Positions 38,901 to 48,929 of a DNA stretch of 64,000 nt are shown piece after piece. The DNA comes from Dasypus novemcinctus (Eukaryota > Chordata > Mammalia > Cingulata > Dasypodidae): NCBI RefSeq assembly GCF_030445035.2, contig NC_092216.1, positions 11,099,405 through 11,163,404 of the forward strand, given 5' to 3'. The notes below the pieces were generated by a model that saw only the letters and a list, made by a program, of their open reading frames with translations, did no database searches and was not told where the DNA came from. The position numbers and the translations under genes are program-made. Numbering within the stretch: position 1 is the stretch's first letter; every line of letters starts with the position of its first letter.

Positions 38901-39586
38901 AACTTTTGGCAATGGTGAATAATACAGCTATATTGGTGTGCATATATCAGTTTGTGTCCTTGTTTTCAGTTCTGCTGGGTGTACCCAGCAGTGGAATTGC
39001 TGGGCCAAATGGCAAATCTATAGATAGTTTTTAATGAACTGTCAACCTGTCCTTCAGAATGGCTCAATTCTTCCACATTCCCACCAGCAGTGGATGAGGG
39101 TTCCCGTTCCTCTGTATCTTCTCCAACACCTGTAGTCCTCCGTTTTTAAATAGCCACCAGTCTAATGAGTGTAAGATGATATCTCATTATAATTTTGATT
39201 CGCATTTCCCTAATAACTAGTGATGTTGAGCATCTTTTCATGTACTTTATATCCATTTGTATTTCTTCTTTGGAGAAGTGTCTGTTCAAATCTTTTGCCC
39301 ATTTTTTAAATGGTTTTCTTTTCTTTTTCTTTTTGAGATATAGAACTTCTTTATATGTGTTGGATATCAATCTCCTATTGAATATAGGGTTACCACATAT
39401 TTTCTCCCTTTGCTTAGGCTGTCTTTTCACTTCCTTGACAACTCATTTGAGGTGCAAAGGCTTTAATTTTGAGGAGGTACCATTTATCTATTTTTTTCTT
39501 TTGCTGCTCGTGATTTGGTTGTGAATTTCATAAACAATGCAGGGAAGCATCCACAGAACCTTGTAATAGGAAACGGATGCATGAAC
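35952..39586 (-). mobile_element. 5'-truncated, 5'-inverted L1 insertion: ORF2 end + module A + module B
   Basis: Bounded by exact 18-bp duplications. On the minus strand: ORF2 C-terminus (39540 to about 38760), module A (about 38760-37690), module B (37690-35952, ending in an AT-rich tail). The last 46 bp at the 5' side (39541-39586) are in the opposite orientation and match ORF2 sequence adjoining the break point (about 51877-51925 of the sense L1). This is the classical L1 5'-inversion product. ORF2 residues include [19 protein letters not shown] (39210-39150). Confidence 0.9.
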
Positions 39587-39604
39587 TTCTTACAACAATT
39601 TTTT
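39587..39604. repeat. Target-site duplication, right copy (18 bp)
   Basis: Identical to 35934-35951. Confidence 0.92.
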
Positions 39605-40000
39605 TTTCCTTAAAATCTATTTTGTCTGATATTGATATAGATACTCAACTTTCTTTTTGTTACTTACATGGAATTATTGTCCTCATCCTTTCATTTTTAA
39701 TGAATTGATGTCTTTGGAACTAAATTGAATCTCTTGTAAAATTTGGGCAATAGTTTATTCTCCATTCTGGCAGTTTATGCCTTTGGAGATTTTAATCAAC
39801 TTACATTTAAAGTAATTTTGATATGGCTGAATTCACCTTTTTTTCTGTATGCCCTATGTCTTATACCTTTTCTCTCCCTCACTTCCTCCATTACTGTTGC
39901 ATTTCTGTTTTAATCTTTTGTAGTGAACCATTTTGGTTCCTGTCACTTTAAACCTATTTGTGTCATGAAAAAGAGTATGTCTTACAGTAGAACATTTGTA
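39605..40000 (-). mobile_element. Old L1M ORF2 region (antisense), continuation
   Basis: AAAATCTATTTTGTCTGATATT and later segments continue the L1M endonuclease region broken at 35951. Confidence 0.6.
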
Positions 40001-40095
40001 GCTCAGTGATTGAGATCCTGCTTCACATGAATGGGGCCCCAGGATCAATCCCCAGGACCTCAAAAAAAAAAGAAAAAAAAGAAAAGAAAAAAGAA
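40001..40095 (+). mobile_element. Short DAS-like tRNA SINE
   Basis: TTTGTAGCTCAGTGATTGAG (box A-like) and AGGATCAATCCCCAGGACCT (box B-like), then an A/G-rich tail. This is the shortest tRNA-Ala-like SINE form in the window. Confidence 0.75.
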
Positions 40096-40830
40096 TCTAT
40101 TCATTAAAGTTGTTTTATATGATATTGCAATAATGGATACAAGTCATTATACATTTTGTTAAATGCTATGAAATTGGGTAGTGCAAAATGTAAACTATAA
40201 TGTAAATTATAGACCATGGTTGATAGTAATGCTTCAAAATATGGTCATCAACTGTAACAAATGTACCATAATTGTCAGAGTTGCAGACCCGACAGGTATC
40301 AGGAATGAAAGATAAAGAGAGATTGGGATCAGGGGATCTGAGAGCATTGATTTCTCAAGCTCATCAGACAAATTTATTAATCTCAGGGGTTTGCTTATAT
40401 ACCGCAACAGGCGGTGAGAAGCAGGAACTATTCTAGATAGCTATTACCATTACCTCATTCTTACAAACACAGTGAATTAGATAGTTACCAAAGCTCATAA
40501 TGTTCTCTTATATTATTGAAACAAATATACTCATTAATCTTGTTGCTCAGGCCGTTCCATTCTAGCAAGTCTTTGTTCCACCAGAATGTTACATTTCCCT
40601 GATAGATTTATGACCTGCACCTATATCTTCAAGGACAGCACGACTCAGTGGTTAAGGAGATAACTTGATATTATGGAAACAACATGACTTTGTTTCCCAC
40701 ACATAATAATGAAAGATATTAATGGGGAAGAGATAGGAAGGTGGTGGGATATATGGGAATCACCTATACTTTTTGAAGCAATATTTATGGAATATAAACT
40801 TTCAAAATTAAGAAAACATATGTGTTTTAT
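40096..40830 (+). mobile_element. L1 3'UTR module A-like fragment (sense), split by a solo LTR
   Basis: 40096-40272 and 40702-40830 flank the LTR. Sequence such as TATTGCAATAATGGATACAA and ACTTTTTGAAGCAATAT parallels the L1 3'UTR modules. Confidence 0.5.
40273..40701 (-). mobile_element. Solo LTR, 429 bp, second ERV family (class II-like)
   Basis: Flanked by the exact 6-bp duplication CATAAT (40267-40272 and 40702-40707). On the minus strand it begins TGTGGGAAAC and ends CTCTGACA. It contains a TATATAAG-type TATA box (40401-40395) and an AATAAA signal (40378-40373) 18-28 bases apart. The termini and the 6-bp duplication point to a betaretrovirus/IAP-like group. It shares no sequence with the 58.5-kb provirus LTR that I can see. 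Confidence 0.85.
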
Positions 40831-42237
40831 ACACAGCATATAGTTGAATCATATACAGATTAATACTGCCAGTCTCTGTCTGTGATAAGAGTTTAACACA
40901 TTCTTCTTTAATAAAGTACAGATTAGGTAAAGTCAGAATAATTTTCTTTTATATATATTATGCCTCTATCCCTCCATATCTGAGATTTTGGTGTTAAGTA
41001 AATATTCTTTAGTGTAAAATGTTAATTCCTTTATTTATTTTCTTACATGACTTCTATAGGTTACCACTAACAGCTCAATTTATAACCACCCAATTCATCT
41101 TAATACATATTATTATCAATAGTACACTAAAACTTTGCTTCTTTATTGCTCAGACTCCATATAATCTTATATTTTAAAAAATTGCATCTTATACATAATG
41201 CGTTCTTCAATTTACATTTAAAACTATTACTTTATGCACTTGGCTCTTCAGTAATATAGTGAGTAAAAAGAGCTATAAACAAAATATATTTATCCTCATT
41301 TTTATGTTTACCTGTTACCTTTTCTGATCTTTTTTATTTTTTCATGTGATTCCTTTCATTTCTAGAAATCATTTTAGGGTTTCTAGTAAGGCAGGTCTTG
41401 TGGTGATAGACTCTCTCTTTTATTTCCTGGGAATGTTTGAATTTCTTTTTAATATAAAATCAATAATTTCCTACATGTGGTACCTCTAGCTGACCAGTTC
41501 TGTTTTCTCAGCACTTTAAATAAGTCCTCTCATTGACCTCTGGCTTCTGTGGCTTCTGATGAGATAAAAACTGTCAATCTTTTGGGGCATCCTCTATAAA
41601 TGATCATTTATTTCTCTCTTAGAATTTTCAAACTTCCCTTTTTCTTTAAATATAAAAAGTTTGGAAACAATGTATCTCAATGTTGATTTCTGAGTTTATC
41701 ATATTTGGAGTTTATTTTTTAGATGTGTAGATTAAAGTTTTCCCTTAAAATAGAAAATTTCTATTTTATTTCTGCAAATATTCATCCTGTCCCTTTCTTT
41801 CTTGCTTTCTCTTTTTTCTCCCATTGCGACTTCAATTGATGTGTCCCATAATTCTTGGTGGCTCTGTTCTTTCTTTATTTTCTTTTTGTTTCTCAGATCA
41901 ATAACTCAATTGACCTATAATTAAGTTCACTTTTTCTTCTGCACTCTGAAGTCTGCTGTTTAGTCCGCTAGTCAAATTTTCATTTCCTTTATTGTATTTT
42001 CCAATTCCAGAATTTCCATTTGATTTCTTTTATATACATTCTTTTTCTTGATATTTTCTATTTGGTGAGGTATTGTTCTCATACTTTGAGTTATATAGAC
42101 TATATTTCCAAGTTACATTAGTTGCTATTACTTTTCATTAGTTCTTGGAACACATTTCAAATAGTTGAGTAAAGACTTCCTGTAATTCCTGCACTCTCTC
42201 AGAGGCATATGCTATTGATTTTATTATTGTCAATGTG
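40831..42237 (-). mobile_element. Old L1M fragment (ORF2 start and ORF1), antisense
   Basis: CAGCATATAGTTGAATCATA is the antisense ORF2 endonuclease segment. 41380-42210 parallels old L1 ORF1 (TCTAGTAAGGCAGGTCTTGT, GGCTTCTGATGAGATAAAAA). No frame survives. Confidence 0.6.
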
Positions 42238-43535
42238 CAGGCATACCTAATTTTTAATTAAATTAAATGCCTTATTAAGCTTGCAGATATTGAGTTTCAT
42301 AGAGATTAAAGTTTGTGGCAATGCTGAGTTGAGCAAGTCTTTGATGTCATTTTTCTAATAGCATGAACTCTCTTTATGCCTTTCTGTTACAATTTGGAAA
42401 TTCTGACAGTATTTCAAACTTTTTCATTATCATAATATTTGTATGGATGTAAAGATCTGTGCTCTTAGATGTTACTATTATTATTGTTTTGGGGCACCAC
42501 AACCCACAACCATTTTAGGTGGCAAGTTTAATTGATACACATTGTATATGTTCTGACTGCTCCACTAATGTGTCTTGTCCCCATCCATCTTCCTCCCTTT
42601 CAACAATATTAAAATAAGGACAAATAGTAACCTTACAGTGGTCTCTTAAATGTTCAAGTGAAAAGAAGAGTCACGTATGTCTCACTTTAATAAAAAGTAA
42701 GACGTGATTAAATAGCAAGGCATGCTAAAAGTTGAGATAGGTTAAGAGCTTGGCCTCTTTTGCCAAGCAGTTAGTGAGATTGTAAATACAAAGGAAAAGT
42801 TCTTGAATGAAATTAAAACTGCTACTCCAGAGACCATGCAAATGATAATAAAGTGAAATACCCTTATTGGTGATTTGGAGAAAATTTTAATGGTCTAACC
42901 ATAAGATGCCCTTAAGCCAAAGTCTAATCATAATTCTATGAAGGTCAAGAGGGCTGAGAAATTTGCATAATGAAAGGCTGAGGCTAATTGTGGTTGGCTC
43001 ATGAGGGTTCAGAAAAGCAGCCATCTCCATAATGTATAAGTACAGGGTGAAACAGCAAGTGCTGATGTAGAAGCTGCAACAAGTTATCCAGAAGATCTAG
43101 CTAGGTAACTGATGAAAGCGGCTACACTAAACAATAGATTTTCAATGTGGATGAGACAACTTTCTATTGGAAGAAGTTGTCATCTAAGACTTTCATTGCT
43201 AGAGAAGAGGAATTCAATGTCTGTCCTCAAAGTTTCAGAGGTAGAGTGACCCTGATGTTAGGGTTAATGCAGGAGACAACTTTAAGTCAAAACCAATGGT
43301 CATTTAGCATTCTGAAAATATTAGGGCCCTTAAGAATTATGCCAAATATATTGTCTGTGCTCTATAAATGGAATAATAAAGCTTGCATGACAGCACATCT
43401 GTTTACTTGATTTAATAAATATTTTAAACCCATCGTTGAAAACTACTGCCCAGAAAACAAGATTCCCTTCAAAATAGTATTACTCACTGACAGTGCCCTT
43501 GGTCACTCAAGAGCTCTGATGGAGATGTACAGCAC
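42238..43535 (+). mobile_element. Tigger1 DNA transposon, 5' portion
   Basis: Begins with the Tigger1 terminal repeat start CAGGCATACCT. It runs through the 5' non-coding part (AGCAAGTCTTTGATGTCATT, TTTTGGGGCACCACAACC) into the pogo-like transposase: TCAATGTGGATGAGACAACTTTC is the DDE-domain first-Asp region, VDEx in the family. The 87-codon stretch at 43147-43410 reads DETTFYWKKLSSKTFIAREE. The element stops at GATGGAGATGTAC (43535). The third catalytic region and the 3' terminal repeat are absent. Confidence 0.88.
43147..43410 (+). pseudogene. Tigger1 transposase fragment
   Basis: Pogo/Tigger transposases cut and paste DNA using a DDD/DDE catalytic triad. This is the central part, with DETTFYWKKL around the first acidic residue, then NPLKP-like KPMVI-type sequence lost, and LYKWNNKACMTAHLF. 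It is interrupted by a TGA at the codon after FT. The domain before it (helix-turn-helix) is frameshifted. Confidence 0.75.
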
Positions 43536-44394
43536 TTCAAAAGATAGATATAGAAGGAAAGCTCCTCAACATAATAAAGGGAATATATGAAAATGCCATA
43601 GCCAAAATTATTCCCTAGTGAGGATATGTTGAAAGACTTCTCCCTAAGATGTAAAATAAGACACAAATGCCTATTGTTGCCACTGTGATCCAACATTTTG
43701 CTAGAAGTTCTAGCTGGGAGAATTAGAAAAGAAAGTTATTAAAGATACCCAAATTGGAAAAGAGGAAATAAAACTCTCATTATTTGCAGATGATATGACC
43801 CTATATTTAGAAAATCCCTAAATAGCTATATCAAAGCAATTAGAGCTAATAAATGAGTTCAGCAAGGTGGCAGGATACAAGAGCAAAATGCAAAAATCAG
43901 AAATGTTTCTATACATTAGTAATGAGCAAGCTGAGAAGGAAATCAAGAAAAAGTTACATTTACAATAGCAACAGAAAGACTTTAAATATATAGGAATTAA
44001 TTTAACCAGGAATGTAAAGGATTCAATATTCAGAAAGTTAGAAAACAATGCTAAAAGAAATCAAAACTTAAACAAATGGATCTTCCATGTTCATGGATTG
44101 GAACAGTAAACATCATTAATAAGTTCATTCTACCCAGACTGATTTCTAGATCCAATGCAATCCCAAACAGTATTTCATCAGTCTAATCTACAGAAATAGA
44201 AAAGTCATATGTCCTAAGTAGCCAAAATATCCAAAAAGGATGAACAAATACGGAAGTCTCATGCTTCCTGAAGTTGAAATGTATTACAAAACACACAGAG
44301 GTCAAAACAGCATGGTATTTCCATTAAGATAGATAAGTTGTTCAATTGTATCTGAGAGTTCAGAAATAAATCTGTACCTTTATAGTCAACTGAT
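43536..44394 (+). mobile_element. L1 ORF2 fragment (sense)
   Basis: Parallels about 50800-51660 of the full-length L1, including the RT catalytic region read as LFADDMT (about 43780), then [14 protein letters not shown] sequence. It joins Tigger1 at 43535 and is cut by module B at 44395. Confidence 0.8.
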
Positions 44395-46021
44395 TTTTTT
44401 AAAAAGTAATTTTTATTTTGTTTTTAAATGTTTATGTTATGTAAATGTTAAATAAAACATATAAGGGATTCTCATATGCCCCTCTGCCTCCTCCAACCCC
44501 AATTTCCCACATCAACAATATCCTTCATTAGTGTAGTGTATTTATTACAATTAATGAACAGATTTTGAAGCATTGCTACTAAATATGGATTATAGTTTAC
44601 ATTATGCTTTACACTCCATCCTGCACAATTTTGTAGGTTATGAAAAAAAATGTGTATTGGCCTGTATCCATTATTGCAATGTCATGCAGAACAATTCCAT
44701 TGTCCTGAAAATGCCTGCATATTATACCTATACTTCCCTCTTCTTTCCCCTGGGGATGACCACTTTCTTTGTATCAATGAAAAAAAGTTCTTCCATTGCT
44801 AGAATAATATGTCTATACTAGAATAATAATACTTTCTTTGGTATATTGATCATTCCCCAATTTTGAGGATTTGGGGAGAATGATGCTTACTTTGCCACTA
44901 ATTGAGAGGGCTTAGATATCATGGGGCAGGTGGGTGGAACTATCTTGACCACAGTTGCTGGTAATCTCTGCTCCTTTGGATGGGCATTGTGTATCACCAT
45001 CTCCTTGTTAGTTGCCCTGGGTGTGTACATGAACTGGAGAGTAAGTGTTGCAACTTTGCTGAAATTGAGGGCTCAACTGGCACATAGCTGGATAAAATGT
45101 TTAAGTCCCTGGCACATATATTTATCAAAAATAATACTAATTATATGTTCAAGTAAAAGGTGCAGAGAACTTATAAATGCATCTAACCTGTTACACTGCA
45201 CAGCATAAATTCCAAAGTAAGAACCACAGACAGGATGCCAATTTCCTTAGTTGTCTACCCTGTTTATAGTACCTGGATGTCTCTAGAGCATGTAGGAGTA
45301 CTGTCATTTGAAGCACTGTTTGCTGTGGGAGCCAATGAGATCCTACTGAGACTTGCATAAGCATAACCTCTGCATTGACTTCCCAACTCAGCTTAAAATC
45401 TCTTAGCAATAAAAACTCATTTGTATTTAGCATTTCCCCCTTATGGTCTAGGTCTTTTTCCAGATCACTCAGTGCTAGAGAGTTTATCATTGGAAGTCAT
45501 GTCTCCTGCTGGGGTTGGGAGAAGGTGGGAAATTCATATCTGAATTTGACTTAGAGAGGGGTCACATTTGGGCAACAAGGAGGCTTTCAGGTGGTAAGTC
45601 TTAGGCAATATATAATACTAGGCTAAGATTCAATTTCACTGGTAAAGGTTCATAAGTATTAATACAATCATCAATATCAAAGGGCCTGATGTATTGGTTT
45701 GTCTTCCCTCAAAAGGCACTTCCCATGTACTCAGTGGATTCTTGTCATTTATTAGAAGATAAAGCAGAACTCCCCAGGATAGGAATTGAATATTCTTTCA
45801 GGTACTATGTGGATCATCACCCACCAAGACCATACCCCATGAATAATTGAATATATCCCTGTGCCTTAGAACCATGCCCAAAGTTAACCCCTTCCCATGC
45901 TTGCCCCCATCACTGACACTTTGAACCAGTGATCTTCTCCTGCCACTGTTGTGACTCTTCTGTGATACAAAACCTCTCCAAAAATGATGCTAACAAAATA
46001 ACCAAATAAAATTAATAAGAA
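44395..46021 (-). mobile_element. Older L1 3'UTR module B (antisense), host of nested insertions
   Basis: Runs with the module B landmarks and is cut at 46021 by the 5' end of a full-length L1. The same module resumes at about 55605 after that L1, and again at 56881 as module A after a second insertion. Confidence 0.75.
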
Positions 46022-46034
46022 AGGGGGGATGGGG

Positions 46035-46042
46035 CAAGATGG
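46035..46042 (+). promoter_or_regulatory. YY1-like site at the L1 5' end
   Basis: CAAGATGG lies about 13 bases from the L1 start, where human L1s carry a YY1 site that positions transcription start. The reverse complement is conserved at 34082-34088 and, changed by one base, near 4226. Function is inferred from position and motif. Confidence 0.55.
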
Positions 46043-47886
46043 TCGCTGAGTGAGTGCACCTGATAACCTCTCCTGCAAAGAAGCAGCTGGGTAGTGATGG
46101 AAATTCTTTGGGACCAGGCTGTTTTGGTATTTTGCAGGGCAGGAGGTGTCTGGAGATTGATTTGGTGGGAAGGTAACAGAGAAAATTCATATATAAGATA
46201 AAATTGAGGCTCTATTACACGGAGATGGGGGCTGCGCACAGGACACTCCCTCTTGGGGTGGGCGTAGCTGTGGCACTGGGGCTGTGGTGGCGATTCCTGG
46301 AGGCTCTGCAATACTGGGGAATTCATAAGCTCTGAGGGAGCTATTGGGGGGCTAACAGGGCAGGAGACCTTCGCAGACTGATTTGGGGAGACAAACAGGG
46401 GTTTTATTGTGAGGCAGGGAATTTTTGATTGCGGTAACAAATAATAGCACTTCTGGCTAGACCCCCACCCCCAAGGCTGGATGCCAATCTGCAGCAGCCT
46501 TAAATTGCTCACAATAAAGAGACATTACCAGGAGGCTGTTGCAGGGACTGGCAGGGTGGGAGACATCTGGAAGCCGGTTAGGGGAATATTTTGCGAAGCA
46601 TGGGAATTTCTATTTCAGACTCTGATATCAGTGTTTCTGGCTGGAGCCCCTCCCCCTGGACCGGGCTACTGATCTGCAGCATCATTAATTTGGCTGCAGT
46701 GTAGAGGCACCCCCAGGTGGCTGTTTCAGGGCCGTACAGGGTGGGAGGTGTCCTGAAGTCAAATTGGTGATACAGCCACAGAAGAGACCCAAGTGAGAGG
46801 GTGAATTACGGGATTCTGACACATAGGTTGGAGTTTGCGGATGTGACCTCTCCCATAGGGCTAGCACCCAGCTGAGGGGATCCCTGAAGGCTGTGCTGCA
46901 CTGCGGTGCTCCCAGGCTCCCTGTTAACCAGATTTGAGGTCTGAGTCCCCTAAACCCTGGCAGCCCATGCCCCAGAGACACACACCTCTTGAGTCTGCAA
47001 TATCACAGACTTTCAATCCCTGAATCCATCACACCCTGAGGTCCACCTGAGGTCCTTGAATGTACTACCCCTCAACATTTGCATTTTTTCTTTTTTGTTT
47101 TGTTTTGTTTTATTTTTTATTTTTTATTGTCCTGATGGCTAACACTGCATTATCTCCTAGTCTTTTCTCCCATTTATCCCCCAAAGTCTTTTTTTTTTTT
47201 CTCTCTGGTCCCTCATTTTCTTCTTATTTTATTTTAGCTTAATTATACAATAGGTGCTGCAGGGAACACCTCACATTTGCTGGGTTTCCTCATTCTCCAT
47301 TGCCTCATTTCTATGTGAATTGATATTGGCCACCTACACTATCCCCTTTCCCCTACATCTTGATATCCTCCATCATCTACTGCCTCTCCTATTTCCACCT
47401 CCCTTTCTTTGATCTCCAAATTGTCTAACTCTTAACTTCTAATACCTTCATTTTGTTTTTTATCTTTTACCCACTCTTGAAATTATTGCCTTTCTTTTCT
47501 CTTTCCCTCTCTCATGAAAACAATAGCTTTTTAATTCAGACCATATTCCTCCCATATTCAGACGACTACCTCATTATAGGTACTCTACCTACTGCTATAA
47601 CTCTACACGACTTACATGAATCTAATATCCATCCTCCCAGATCTCATATTGTTGCTCTGTTAACACTTATTACCAATACTACTTTACACATTTTCCTTGC
47701 TTACACAATTGCCTTTCCCTGGCCCTAATACTTTCCTTCAAAGTGAACGCAGCCAGCAATAAGAAATTAGAATAAGAAGAACAAAGTGGCAAAGAGAAGA
47801 TACAACACTTACACAAAGACAACAGCAAATTAATCCCCAAGACTAGACAAAGAAGCTAAGGAACTGATTAAACCCATAAAGATAAA

Positions 47887-48900
47887 ATGATGACCAGACA
47901 GCAACAAAAATCACAAACCAAACCAGTAATCAGGAAAACATGGCTGAATCCAATCAAAAACTAAAAACCAGGAAGGGGAGCAGACTTTGCACAAGTAATT
48001 AAAGATCTCAGAACATTTATCACTGAAAAATTTAATGAAGTAAAGGAAGAGGTTACCAACATGAAGACAACACTTGGAGGGGAAATTGCAGACATATGCA
48101 AAAAGATAACAGATATGATGGGAATGAACACCACAGTTCAAGAAATCAAAAATACACTCACAGCAAATAACAGCAGAAGAGAAGAGGCAGAGCAGAGAAT
48201 TAATGATGTGGAAGACAATACATCAGAAATCAAACAGATAGTAGAATTGATCCATAAAAAGATAGAAAAAAATCCAGCTAGGACTTAGGGACCTGAATGA
48301 CAATGCAAAACCCTCAAACATATGTATTTTAGGCATCCCAGAAGGAGAAGAGAAGGGAAAGGGGTCAGAAGGAGTGTTGCAGGAAATAATGGCTGAAAGC
48401 TTCCCAAATCTACTGAAAGAGACAGATGTACATATCCAAGAAGCACAGTACACCCCAATCATCATAAACTCCAACAGGCCCACCCCAAGACATATACTTG
48501 TCAATTTATCCAACACTCAAGACTAAGAGAAAATTCTAAAAGCAGCAAGAGAAAAGAAAACCATCACATACAAGGGAAGCTCCATAAGATTAAGTGCTGA
48601 TTTCTCATCTGAAACCATGGAGGCAAGAAGGTAGTGGTATGATATAGTCAAGGTACTAAAAGAAAAAAATTTCCAACCAAGAATATTATATCCAGCTAAA
48701 CTAGCACTCAAAAATGATGGAGAGTTCAAAATATTCACAGATAAACAGAAACTGAAAGAGTATGCCAACAAGAAATCTCCCCTTCAAGAAATTCTAAAGG
48801 GAATTCTGCAGGAAAAAAGGAAAAAAACAGGACAGGCAGAGTTGGAGGAAAGTGTAAGAGCAACAAAAAAGACAACGAGAGAAGAAAAAACAAACAAACA
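47887..48900 (+). pseudogene. L1 ORF1 (RNA-binding chaperone), broken
   Basis: Starts MMTRQQQKSQTKPVIRKTW. A coiled-coil region follows (48061-48288 open: MKTTLGGEIADICKKITDMM through SEIKQIVELIHKKIEKN), then the RRM and CTD (about 48320-48840) with NRPTPRHILVN and PLQEILKGILQEK. Breaks: TAA at about 47964, stops near 48286 and a frameshift in the RRM linker, a stop before EKILKAAREK, and TAG in the ARR-WYDI segment. Normal length would be about 330 residues. Confidence 0.8.
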
Positions 48901-48929
48901 AATATGACAAACACAAGTCCAATCAAAAT

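Noticed and set aside
40001..40095. A functional tRNA gene
   Set aside because: It has box-like motifs but no cloverleaf-compatible ends, and an A-rich SINE tail follows.
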